Under the pieces are notes generated by a model that did not search any database, was not told where the DNA came from, and saw nothing but the letters and a program-made list of their open reading frames with translations. Positions 1 to 9,188 of a DNA stretch of 64,000 bases are shown piece by piece. The stretch is taken from positions 614,349 to 678,348 of the forward strand of contig VZTI01003649.1 of assembly GCA_013397865.1 (NCBI GenBank), written 5' to 3'. How positions within the stretch are numbered: the first letter of the stretch is position 1; each line of letters starts with the position of its first letter. A program made the translations under genes and the position numbers. Origin of the DNA: Struthidea cinerea. Taxonomy: Eukaryota; Chordata; Aves; Passeriformes; Corcoracidae.

Positions 1-355
1 GGGCGGCCGTGGCGGGCACCGAAGCGGCGGAGGGAGGGTCCCGGCGTGGAGGATAGAAGCGCAGCGCCCGGAGGTGCCCGGCCCAGCGGCCTCCCCTGCC
101 GCGGCGTGCCCTTGGAAAGAGCCGTGGCGGATACGCTGCCGTGGGAAAAGCTCGTGCCCTGCCTGAGGGAGAGCTGGCTGGGTCAGGGTCGGTCCTCTGC
201 GGGAGCTCCGGTAGAGGCTGGTGTCCCTGCGGACAGCTCGCCTCTGGTTTCGCCTCTGATTTTCCCAGGAAGTTGCCATCTCCGGTGGAGCTCCTGTTGC
301 TTCCAAGTGAGGCGGCGGCCGCTGAGCGCCCAGCCGCGCTGGATACCCTGAGTCG
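1..355 (+). promoter_or_regulatory. SYNJ2BP: CpG-rich edge of the probable SYNJ2BP promoter island
   Basis: The first 350 or so bases are rich in G, C and CpG, with GGCGG and CCGCC motifs, and composition drops to AT-rich soon afterwards. SYNJ2BP exon 2 lies downstream on the plus strand and its first coding exon is missing, so this is most simply the downstream shore of the SYNJ2BP CpG island: 5' UTR, or the beginning of intron 1. I looked for the family's N-terminal coding segment (the acidic stretch before the PDZ domain) here and did not find it. Overlapping open frames in this block on both strands are what GC-rich DNA gives by chance. Confidence 0.5.
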
Positions 356-3300
356 GGGGCCATTTGAAAATCATATGCCCGAGTGGCCATGCCCTGTACT
401 GTCAGCTTGGTGTTCGTTGTGCAGCGTCCCTTGAGAGGCTTTGGGGTGGTGAGAGAGAGTAGCATAGGCTGGCAGGAAGAGGGAATAGGGCACTTGGTGG
501 GGCATTTTTTTGGCTTTGTTTTTCATGTCACAGCAGCAGGTGCGCTCACGGAAACCTTGTATTTTTACAGGATTTATGGTGCCATTCATACCACACTTTC
601 AGAAGTGAGGGAAATTGGCACCAAATGTACAGCTCTGGAGCAAAATCCTGGCTATAAAGAATGGCAGGCTCCAGGGGGCTTTTGGAGCTAGATTTGTACT
701 TTGGTGTGTGAGGCTTTCTCTGTAATTAAAACGAGCATGAATGAAAACGTGGCAGCCCTTCTGTTCTGCACAACTGCTGGGTGCGACTGCTGGCCAGCCT
801 TGGCTCCGTGGGCTCCCCAGAGACCCCCAGCTCCCACGTTGTTGGCATGTTTCCTTTATGTGGGGTGGAGGTAAGTCCCGTGCAGGGCTGGAGTTGGCCC
901 TCATGCTGATGGTCAGAACCCCCAGAGGATGTGAGCCCAGGGAGCAGCCGTTTGCCTCCCTCTGCTCGCCAGATTGGGCCTCTGGTCTGAAAGCTGCGTA
1001 GCCCTACCTGCATAGCCATGAGCTTAAGCTAATGAAGCTGTGCTTGTCAGTGAAAACTCTGCCAGATGGAGCCGGTTCTGATGGGAAGGCTGTTTCCATA
1101 TACCTGGGGGCCTAAAATTTTAAGGAACGTGTAAGGGGATGTTAAAGGGCAGAGTTGAAAATGGTCTTTAATGTGGCAACTGTGATTTCGGTCTCGATTA
1201 CCATGAGCAGCATTTGTCTAGTCACTGAGATGGGCTGTGCATCTTTAGAGTTAGGTTTCTAACTATGTTACTTGAGTTGAAGGTCCTACAGCCCCTTATG
1301 GCTTTGATGCACTTGCCATGTGAATGATTATTAGTTTCTATGGAAAGAACAAAACACTGTTATCTGTGAAGTACAATTGGATACTGTAATCTCTTGAATT
1401 GGAGTTTTGACTGCAGCTTTTAAAAGAGGTCTGGTGCTAAACATTTCTGGCAAAAGTTTGCATAGGTTGTGAATGTATTTCCAGTGTATGTATGTTTCTT
1501 TTTTCAAATTTTCTTGTATTCAGTCTCCCGTTTCCTAATCCTGCCAGTCATGATTTTTTTTTAAAGGCCGTTTTGAGGGACTTTTTTAGTTCCAGGGAGG
1601 GTAAGTGAGGCATGGGGAGGTCTGCAGCCTTAGGGAGGGTCAGAAGTTTAGCCCAGAGCCTGCTTTTAAAGCTCTGCCATTCTGATTCTGGTCCCTTGTA
1701 GACAAGAGATTTAGTCCTATGTGCTCTCTTCCTCCACTTACTCCTTTTCTTCCAGCTGTGCTGTGTCTCTTTCTGTGGCTGCATGAACTTGAAGGGAGAG
1801 AATAGCAGTGAGCTTGAGAATTGATAGGGAAGATATTTTTAGGCAAAGTGGAAGTCTGAGTGCTGGAAAGGAAAGACAGAATGAAAAAGCCCTGTGACTA
1901 CTTAACTTGGTCTAGCACGAACTGCTGCCTCTTTGTCACGAAGATCTGCCTCTGCTGATGAAAGCTGTGACTCTTGATTATTTTTCCAGTCGTGGGTAAA
2001 AAGTTGCAAAGTGTATACTTTTTTTTCATATATATATACCTATTTGAGGGGTTTTATATATGAGAGAGAGAATCACTGTGTTCTGAGATCCTGATTCCTT
2101 CTTTCTGGCTTTTTAGTAAGTGTTGATTAAACCTTATACTTTCTGTAGTATTGATTTCCCGTTTCCCTAGGTTAGTGGCTTTATGGCAAATAATTTTTAG
2201 GAGTGTGGATTTAAAATTTTTTTTTCATTTGCTGTTGAAAGGTGTATTACTGTGCACTGGCCCTTCTTGGAATAGATATTATTCTAGTTGAAATGTCAGT
2301 ATTTCTTCAATTTTCTCTCACTTTCATTTTTTTTCTCACTTGTTTGAAGCTGCCAGGGAGGGAAGGATAAAAAAGGTGTGGCAAAATTGCTGCTAATACT
2401 TCTTTACTTCCTAGCTGTAGATGCACGCTTAAAATAGCATGACTCATTTTGTAAATGCTTTGATCTCCTGTGACTAATTTAAAATGCTGCTTCCCAGCAG
2501 GCACAAGGTGGTTTTACTTTCATTTGAAACTCTCCTTCCCAAGGTTTCCAGTCCCAGCTTTGAGAGAAAATAAGAAAGAAAGCGAAAACAAATAAATTAG
2601 CCTGGCTGAACGTGGGCAGAACTTGCCCTCAGCTGTTCCTGACAAAAGCTTTTGGATGACTGGTTTATGTCAGAAAAAAAAAGTTGGGTTTTTTTCCATT
2701 TACTTTGATTGTGTATTTGATTTTTTTTTTTCTTGGCTTTTCTTTCTTTTTTCATTGCAAGCCTCTTAGGGAATCTTTCCTGTCCCTTGTTATGCATTTT
2801 CATTTAGACAGAAACTTAGCTGCATGTACAATGGGGAATGTGCTCTCGTAATCTTTGGGTTTCCAGACTTTAAATTCAATTTGTTCTTCTGGGTTTTGTG
2901 AAACAAGAAGTCTTAACTTTAATCCAGAAGCTGGATCCAGCTTGATATCTGTAACCGAGGCTTCCTTTAAAGAATAATACAAAATGGCAAAAACGTGAAG
3001 TGGACATCAGTTCTATTGAATGTGTGTGTATTCCTTTCTGTTTTGCTTTAAATCTGTGAACTTTGTCCTTATTTCCTGTCATGTTTGAATTCATTGAACA
3101 GAACAAAGTGATTGTATACAATTTGAAGTAGCTTCATGTAACCTAATCTTATTCTTGGAGGCAAAGCACACCAGTTCCAGCTCCTGAGATGTGGAAGAGG
3201 AGCTTTCTGAGCTCTAGGTGGCCTCAAGCTGGTAGCACAGTTCTGCTTGCCTGTTTCCTCATTAGACAGGGTCTAATGCTCCTCGCCTTTCCTTATCCTG

Positions 3301-3769
3301 TTTCTCAGCTCACAAAATGCTTGTCAGAGGTGATTTCTTGTAGCTCAAAGGTAGTGATTTACTATAACCTCATGTGAAATGCAGAATACTTTTGTTTTCT
3401 TTCATCCTGTGCTGAAGAAGTGTATTCCTGCTGAGGGCTGAATTGGCATCTCAGAAATGATGGTATGCCCCTCAGTGTTCCCCAACACCCACCTGAAAAC
3501 AGCTCACAGATGTTTTGTGTAACGAAGCGTCTGGGGTCCTCAGGTATTTAGTGTCTCTCCTCTGCTTTCAAAACCAGCTTCAGGAGAATGACTTTTCTAG
3601 ACAGTGGGAAGGTGCTTGGAAAGGATGATGCAGATTTGTGTGCTGTGAGTTTTTGTATGGTGGAGAAAGCAAGACAATGTGGGAGGGTGCAGACCCCAGC
3701 AAGCAAGACAGCAAGAATGTTTGAAGCTTTGAGCTTTTTCTCATCGGCTTTCTCTTTGGCTTACCTTAG
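356..3769 (+). other. SYNJ2BP: SYNJ2BP intron 1 (3' part)
   Basis: This is intronic sequence leading to the exon 2 acceptor, whose AG is at 3768-3769 after a pyrimidine-rich run. It is AT-leaning, with T runs (for example near 1553 and 2720) and a short TA/GA-rich patch near 2025-2075. No exon matching the SYNJ2BP N-terminus and no clear mobile element was seen. The intron's 5' end is either in the first few hundred bases or to the left of the window. Confidence 0.7.
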
Positions 3770-3906
3770 GGTTGGGCTTCAACATTGTTGGTGGGACAGA
3801 TCAGCAGTATATTGCCAATGACAGCAGCATCTATGTCAGCCGGATCAAAAAGGATGGGGCAGCTTACCTTGATGGCCGATTACAAGAAGGAGATAAAATT
3901 TTAGCG
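3770..3906 (+). CDS. SYNJ2BP: SYNJ2BP exon 2: first half of the PDZ domain
   Basis: SYNJ2BP (OMP25) is a small tail-anchored protein of the mitochondrial outer membrane. Its cytosolic PDZ domain binds C-terminal peptides of partners such as synaptojanin-2A. This exon begins with two bases that complete a Gly codon, giving the GLGF-type carboxylate-binding loop (LGFNIVGGTDQQY), followed by strands ending GRLQEGDKILA. The acceptor AG is at 3768-3769 and the donor GTAAGC starts at 3907. The exon is 137 nt, entered in phase 1 and left in phase 0. It aligns without gaps to the human protein as I recall it, from about residue 22 to 67. All landmark PDZ residues seen are intact. Confidence 0.96.
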
Positions 3907-5444
3907 GTAAGCCCTTTCTTCTGTTGCCCCCTGTGTTCTTGGTCAGTGATGTGATATGAGAGGCAGGTTTTCCATCACAGTGCACAGAGAGAGGAAGGAT
4001 GTGGTGAATGAGTTAGGTGATGCCAGGCAAGCTCCATGGAGCAGCTGTCTTGGGGATCTGGGGAGAGCTTTGAGCACTAGGGAGGTGAGTGCCTCTACAC
4101 ATGGGTTTATCTCTTCTGCCTTCTTGATTTGCGACAGAACTGCTTCGTGGTGCTGTGTTTGTGTTTCCTCTGTGACTTGCCTCCCTAAGGTTTTAGAATC
4201 CATCAGACCTTCTCTTGCTCACAGTGGATTATCATTTACACACATGTAATTAAAGGTTTTTCCACCTCTTCAGTTTACATTTTTTGATTTGTAATCCATG
4301 ATTTCTGATCCTTTTGCACAGGGGGATTTTTAAACTATAAAACTTCTAGGCCGTAAAATTCTCTTCATTTCAGCTCCTCAACAATAACATAGGCTGCTTC
4401 TCCTTTTAGAAGAATGTTTTCAGGTGGCTGATGTTCACACCCACTGGTTCTTCAGATAGCTGGCAATCATGTAAGAAATAAGCTTTACAAAGTGATGGGT
4501 GAAGAAGTAGCCTCTCCTTGTATGATGCACAACCTTTTTATACTCCCTAATTTTATTTTCCGCTTGCTTATTATGTTCCATGTGTAATCTTTTTAGCCTC
4601 TGTAGACTGCCTTGCACTAATTGGAGCCTGTTATTGATCCAGAAAGTGATATAAAGTTAAACAGAGAATGTTATTCTCTTTTTCCTTGACAGTTTAGTAT
4701 TTATGTACTTGTGTTTAGGGTGTCTAAATATGAAGAGGAGGGAGGCACTGGATGTGGTCTTAGGGATACAATTAGGGGTAATGGGGATGAAAATAAAAAA
4801 TTAGGATTAATATAATCACTTAGTGAATGAAATGAAGTAGGTTATAAAACCCTGTGCCATGATATATTATTTTAAACTAAGAAAAATCCTAACACTTGCA
4901 AGTGGATGCCCATAAGTATGTAAGTATTTTTTTTTGGTTGGTTTTGTTACATCAGTGTGCTTATAAATATGTGTTTACAACACTCTCTCAAACAGAGAGG
5001 TTTCAAAGGTACACCGGTAGGGGAAACAAGGGAAGAGACTCAAAATAATAATTTTGCTGTAGCTGCTCTTTTATTTCCATTAGCTGTCAGAATCACACCT
5101 TTGATTTGTTTCCAGTAAAACGACAACATCAGAAGCTGCTATTGACCCAACTGTGATCTAATATTCTTATTTTGCATCTAGGTAGTTTTTTTCAGTACCT
5201 CTGTGTTTTTGCTTGGAGTTTCTCATGTTCTATCTTAACATATAAAAATACATCTATAAGATGAATGAATGAATGATTTAATTAATTTGGAACTTTCTGA
5301 TTATGGTATCATGCCCCAAATGCAGAATTATGTGAAAGATGAAGATTTTTATGTCTTATCTTTCCTATGTTAGCCTTCATTGTTAAAAATTTGCTTTTTT
5401 TTACCTTTTATCAGCATCTGGTTCTCCTTTTCCTTTTTTGCTAG
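3907..5444 (+). other. SYNJ2BP: SYNJ2BP intron 2
   Basis: This intron of about 1.5 kb runs from GTAAGC at 3907 to a T-rich tract and CTAG acceptor at 5441-5444. A short GAAT-type simple repeat lies at 5261-5275. The stretch around 4480-4570 shows weak resemblance to an old amniote interspersed repeat (see findings). No other gene was seen. Confidence 0.9.
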
Positions 5445-5540
5445 ATCAATGGCAAAGACTTGAAGGATTTGCGGCACAAGGATGCTGTGGAACTGTTCAG
5501 GAATGCAGGCTATTACGTGTCTCTGAAAATTCAGCGCAGG
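5445..5540 (+). CDS. SYNJ2BP: SYNJ2BP exon 3: second half of the PDZ domain
   Basis: This 96-nt exon (32 codons, phase 0 at both ends) encodes INGKDLKDLRHKDAVELFRN and then AGYYVSLKIQRR. It contains the PDZ alpha-B helix. The His in RHKDAVELF aligns with the alpha-B1 histidine that gives class I PDZ specificity (S/T-X-hydrophobic C-termini), the mode expected for this family. The acceptor is CTAG before 5445 and the donor is GTATGT at 5541. The fit to human SYNJ2BP is collinear, roughly residues 68-99. No frameshift or stop is present. Confidence 0.96.
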
Positions 5541-7011
5541 GTATGTTTTACCTGTTTCTTAGGGTTATTTCTGGCCCAGTTTAGACTGGTTTCTATGATT
5601 GGTGGCTATTTCATGAGGAAGAAGAGTACTGTGTCCAGGTGCTCAGTGGGATATGTGCATATAAAAATTTTGTTTAACCAATGACCTTCTCTCGTTGCCT
5701 CAGCTGTAGTTGTCTTTGTATTACTTTGCAACCATATCAGTGAAGAGGTGAGGTTGGAGAAGTCCCCAGGTCTTTTTTTTGCTGGAGTATGTTGTGTTTG
5801 CTCACTGATCTCCTTTCTCAGAGGGGTAAGGGTTTGTGTGTGAAGACAGAATCTCAAGTTGTCCGGTTTTATTTCAGTGGCCAAAATCTTACTGGAGAGA
5901 GAACTCCTTTTGTGTCAGAGGCCATCACTCATGTTAGTGTTGAAATGTGTGTGCAGCCCAGTGCTACAAGACAGACATTGAGGTGCTGGGACGTGTCCAG
6001 AGAAGGGTAATGAAGCAGGTGAAGGATCTGGAGCTCACGTCTGATGAGGAGCAGCTGAGGGAGCTGGGCGTGTTTAGCTTGGAGAAAAGGAGACTCAGGG
6101 AAGACCTTATTGCTATCTACAGCTGCCTGAAAGGAGGCTGTAGCCAGGTGGGGGTTGGCATCTTCTCCCAAGCAACAAGTGGCAGGACAAGTGGAGACAT
6201 CCCCAAATTGCACCAGGGGAAGTTTAGATTGGGTATTAGGAATTTCTTCACTGAAAAGATTGTCAAGCACTGTAGCAGGCTGCTGAGGGAAGTGGTTGAG
6301 TCACCATTCCTGAAGGCATTTAAAAATTGTGCAGATGTGGTGCTTAGTTTAATGGTAAACTTGGCAGTGCTGGGTTAATGGTTGGACTTGGTAATCTTAG
6401 AGGTCTTTTCCAACATAAGTGATTTTACAATAATAGGAAATATGGATTGCTGTAGTTCAAATATACTGGCACCATTTTAGATATAAAAAGAGATGAATCC
6501 TTAATCCCCACTTAGCATGGAAATTGATAAAAGCAATACTGATCTACCTGAAGGATGTTGGTGGGGAGAGGTGGGTTGAGATCCCTTTTCTACTCCCTTA
6601 GCAAACAGTAAGTCTTCTGGACCAGTGTATAAGGCAGGTAAGAAAACCTGAGGGAATTACTGATGTCTTTTTTCTGGTTAAGAGAGCAGGAAATGGTGTG
6701 GTGGCAAGTGCATCAAGGCATGACTGACTGGGTATGTGTGTGTCATTGCTTCTGCTGTATGAGGTGTGTCCTGCTCCACTTGAGTCCTAGTTTAGAAAGT
6801 GGCAGAGAAACATGAGGGTGCCAGGTAGTGACTGGGCACCCTGCAGTTAAGTTCAGTCCATCCAAAGCTGTTTTTACCCTCCCATGTGTGAAGTCTGCAG
6901 GTAGCTGGGGAAACCATTTTGAACATTCTTACAGAACCACCTGGTCCAGGCACAGAACTGGGGGCTCTTTTGTTACGGGTTCTGACATAAATAATTTTTT
7001 TTTCCTTGTAG
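5541..7011 (+). other. SYNJ2BP: SYNJ2BP intron 3, containing a CR1 element
   Basis: This intron of about 1.47 kb has donor GTATGT at 5541. Its acceptor follows a T-rich run ending CCTTGTAG at 7011. About a third of it is a CR1 LINE 3' end (5945-6435) in the same orientation as the gene. The remainder shows no other recognisable feature. Confidence 0.9.
5945..6435 (+). mobile_element. CR1 LINE 3' end (5'-truncated retrotransposon copy)
   Basis: The DNA matches the 3' part of CR1, the main avian non-LTR retrotransposon. The reading frame contains the hallmark strings DIEVLGRVQRR, LRELGVFSLEKRRLREDLI, YSCLKGGC and LLREVVESP, which belong to the C-terminal end of the CR1 ORF2 polyprotein. It is followed by the typical terminal block TTAGAGGTCTTTTCCAAC near 6396-6413. 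The usual octamer tail (ATTCTATG repeats) is degraded to something like GATTTTACAATAAT, so the copy is old. It is 5'-truncated, as most CR1 copies are, and lies in SYNJ2BP intron 3 on the same strand. The frame is still open for 143 codons (5947-6378). Confidence 0.93.
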
Positions 7012-7152
7012 TTGCAGCCACAGAATGGCCCTGTGGGTCATCGAGGAGATGGAGAATCAGGTGGGCTTCCTCTAGCAGCCATTCTTGTGCCAGGCCTGGC
7101 GCTTGCTGCGACAGCAGTCTGGATCTTGCTGAGGTATCGACAGCGGATGTGA
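7012..7152 (+). CDS. SYNJ2BP: SYNJ2BP exon 4: linker, tail anchor and stop
   Basis: The last coding exon is 46 codons plus TGA at 7150-7152. It starts in phase 0 after CCTTGTAG. It encodes a polar linker (LQPQNGPVGHRGDGESGG), then a hydrophobic segment of about 22 residues (PLAAILVPGLALAATAVWIL), then a short basic end (RYRQRM). This is the classic tail-anchor layout of SYNJ2BP: one C-terminal transmembrane helix with basic flanking residues that targets the mitochondrial outer membrane, leaving the PDZ domain in the cytosol. Exons 2-4 give 123 complete codons. With the roughly 22 residues expected from exon 1 this totals about 145, the length of the human protein. Confidence 0.96.
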   Translation: MQPQNGPVGHRGDGESGGLPLAAILVPGLALAATAVWILLRYRQRM

Positions 7153-7590
7153 AGAGGTCACGTCTGGGATATCACTGCGTGTTTTACACAGCTATGATGT
7201 AATTTAAAGATAGAGAATCAACGATCTTGTCACAGACTGATGCCAAAAAGGATCATTGCCTATCACTAAAGCTGCTGCTGATGTTCTTGTACATTGATTT
7301 TGTTCCAGGGTGGATAGAAGCAGAGAGAAAAAAGGGAAGGGAGAAGACTGTGTTTATGGAAAGAGTGGGATAGCTGTATTTTTTGACAAATCTGAGGAGG
7401 TTTTGCCATCCTCCTCTATTTTGCACCATGAACTTTCAAACACACTCATCTATTCCACATTTTAAGATGTAACTTTTGGTTAAAGGGAGTGGGAGTTTGG
7501 GTGATTTTAAATCAAAAACATTTACTAGAGGCTTTGCCTTGTTTCCACAGAATTGTTTTTTTTAATCTAATGAATTCTGTCTGAACCATG

Positions 7591-7596
7591 AATAAA
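7591..7596 (+). terminator. SYNJ2BP: AATAAA polyadenylation signal, SYNJ2BP
   Basis: A canonical AATAAA lies about 440 nt after the stop codon. A GT-rich stretch (TTTTGTTGGTTGTTG, about 7637-7651) follows some 40 nt downstream, as expected of a cleavage/polyadenylation site. Confidence 0.65.
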
Positions 7597-7654
7597 GAGA
7601 AACAATGCAAAGGGTATATTATTTTTCCCATTGAAGTTTTGTTGGTTGTTGCTA

Positions 7655-7660
7655 AATAAA
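7655..7660 (+). terminator. SYNJ2BP: Second AATAAA signal, SYNJ2BP
   Basis: A second canonical hexamer lies 64 nt beyond the first, followed by TG-rich sequence (AAGTGTGTAAAATCTGATCTGTGG). It could serve as an alternative cleavage signal. Confidence 0.4.
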
Positions 7661-9164
7661 TGCCTTAAGTGTGTAAAATCTGATCTGTGGTTTCACAGGT
7701 AAAACCATCAGTGTAGCTGCTGATTTAACAGTAATATGCAGTATTGGTGAGGTATTTTGCCAGTTGTGGAAAGATAGAAGATAGCCTGCCGCTAGAAGAA
7801 GATTTTGATTGTCAAAATGATTGTTCATTTTTGGGTCAGGGTTATAAGAGAAAGCTTTCCACAAAATGCTAGCATGCTGGAGAGAGACAAGCAGACAACT
7901 GAATCACAAGGATAAGTGGTGGCAAGAGATTCGGGCATGCTGAAGCTGCAGAAGAGTCTTTAATTTAGTAGTGAAGCAATAGTTCCTCCATTCATCAAGT
8001 GGGTTGAAGTCTGCATCTCTCAGGTTAGAGGTCTGTTTTGGGGGTTACTTTTTGCACAGGGAATACTTCAGATAAAGTTTTCTGTAGCAGCTAATTTGCT
8101 CTCTGCAGTCAGGAGAATCTTACGATGATTGAAAGGGAGAAGCTGAGAGCAGGCTAGGATTGTCCTGGCTGTTGCTTTTGAAGAGTTATGTGGTGTTCAG
8201 GAGATAGGCTGTCAGCTTTAAGCCAGGGTAAAGCTTAGCAAGTAAAACCAGAGGGAAAAGACCCTCCTCTGGAAAGCATGTGACAGAATTTACCTGCAGG
8301 GTCTCTTCTCCTCACTGTGATTTGAATAGTTTTAAATGCCCCAGCTTATAGGAGCTCTGTGGGGTAAGACCTGTTTCTCTTGTCTCCAAGAAATCAATGT
8401 GTTTTGTTGTTTTTGTAAAAGAAAAGCAAAATGCATGCTCTGGTCCGTATGATGCCAAAAAAGAGATCACATATGCAATATATGTTTTCAAAGAAAAACT
8501 GGTGTCTTGGTGCTTTACTTATCTTTATTCTCTGTTGTTCTCATGGGACATTGCTGATGTATTTGAAATTGCTGTGTTTGCTCGGGGCTGTCTGCTGGAG
8601 GTAGAAGTGGTATGCTGTTGAACATGGCACTCCTAAATCACCACGGACTTTCAGAGCACTTAGACCATGTGAAATCTTGCTTTGGCCTGTAGACTTCTCT
8701 AGTGTACGGGGAAGAGGAAACAGGAGGAATTTTGCTCCATGTTCTTAGGGGACTTCGGGAACAATATTGATGTTGACTGGCCTGGGCTAGTGCGTGCAGT
8801 GACTTGCCTTGGCCTGCAAACCAGTTGTGCCTGATAGCAGAAGGGCTGCTGTGTAGATAGATCTTTGCAGATACAGCATGAACCAGCTTGTTTGTGACCT
8901 GCTCTGAATATTTGGCTGTGGTGTCCATGTGGAGCACATGTGTGTATTAAGATGAATGATAAGAAATTGATGCTGTTGTATAACAGCCTTCAGAATAAAG
9001 ATGTGGACAGTAAGGAAGTGGCCTGTCTTGTTAGCCTTTGCCTGAGCTGAGTTTCTGTGATGAGGAGGAGCATGTGGAACAGGCTAGGAGGATGAGGATT
9101 TGTGGAAGGTAGTGGTTAGTTTTAGTCATTTCCCATTCAAGTAAGAGAAAGCAAAACCTCTGTG

Positions 9165-9188
9165 GTTTGTTTGTTTGTTTGTTTGTTT
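9165..9188. repeat. (GTTT)6 microsatellite
   Basis: Six perfect tandem copies of GTTT are directly visible. This is likely a length-variable simple repeat. Confidence 0.95.

Larger units (their letters stand above)
7153..7660 (+). other. SYNJ2BP: SYNJ2BP 3' untranslated region
   Basis: The region from the TGA to the end of the second poly(A) signal has no coding features. It is AT-rich toward the end, as is common for 3' UTRs. Longer 3' UTR isoforms cannot be excluded from sequence alone. Confidence 0.7.

Noticed and set aside
46..434. Overlapping open frames of about 100 codons near the window start
   Set aside because: They lie in CpG-island DNA and do not match the expected SYNJ2BP N-terminus in any frame.
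5929..6270. 113-codon minus-strand frame
   Set aside because: It is the antisense shadow of the CR1 ORF2 remnant at 5945-6435.
8397..8621. Frame with a YDAKK string slightly reminiscent of COX16 (RYDAVK)
   Set aside because: The surrounding residues do not match COX16, there are no splice sites in the right places, and the similarity is limited to three or four residues.
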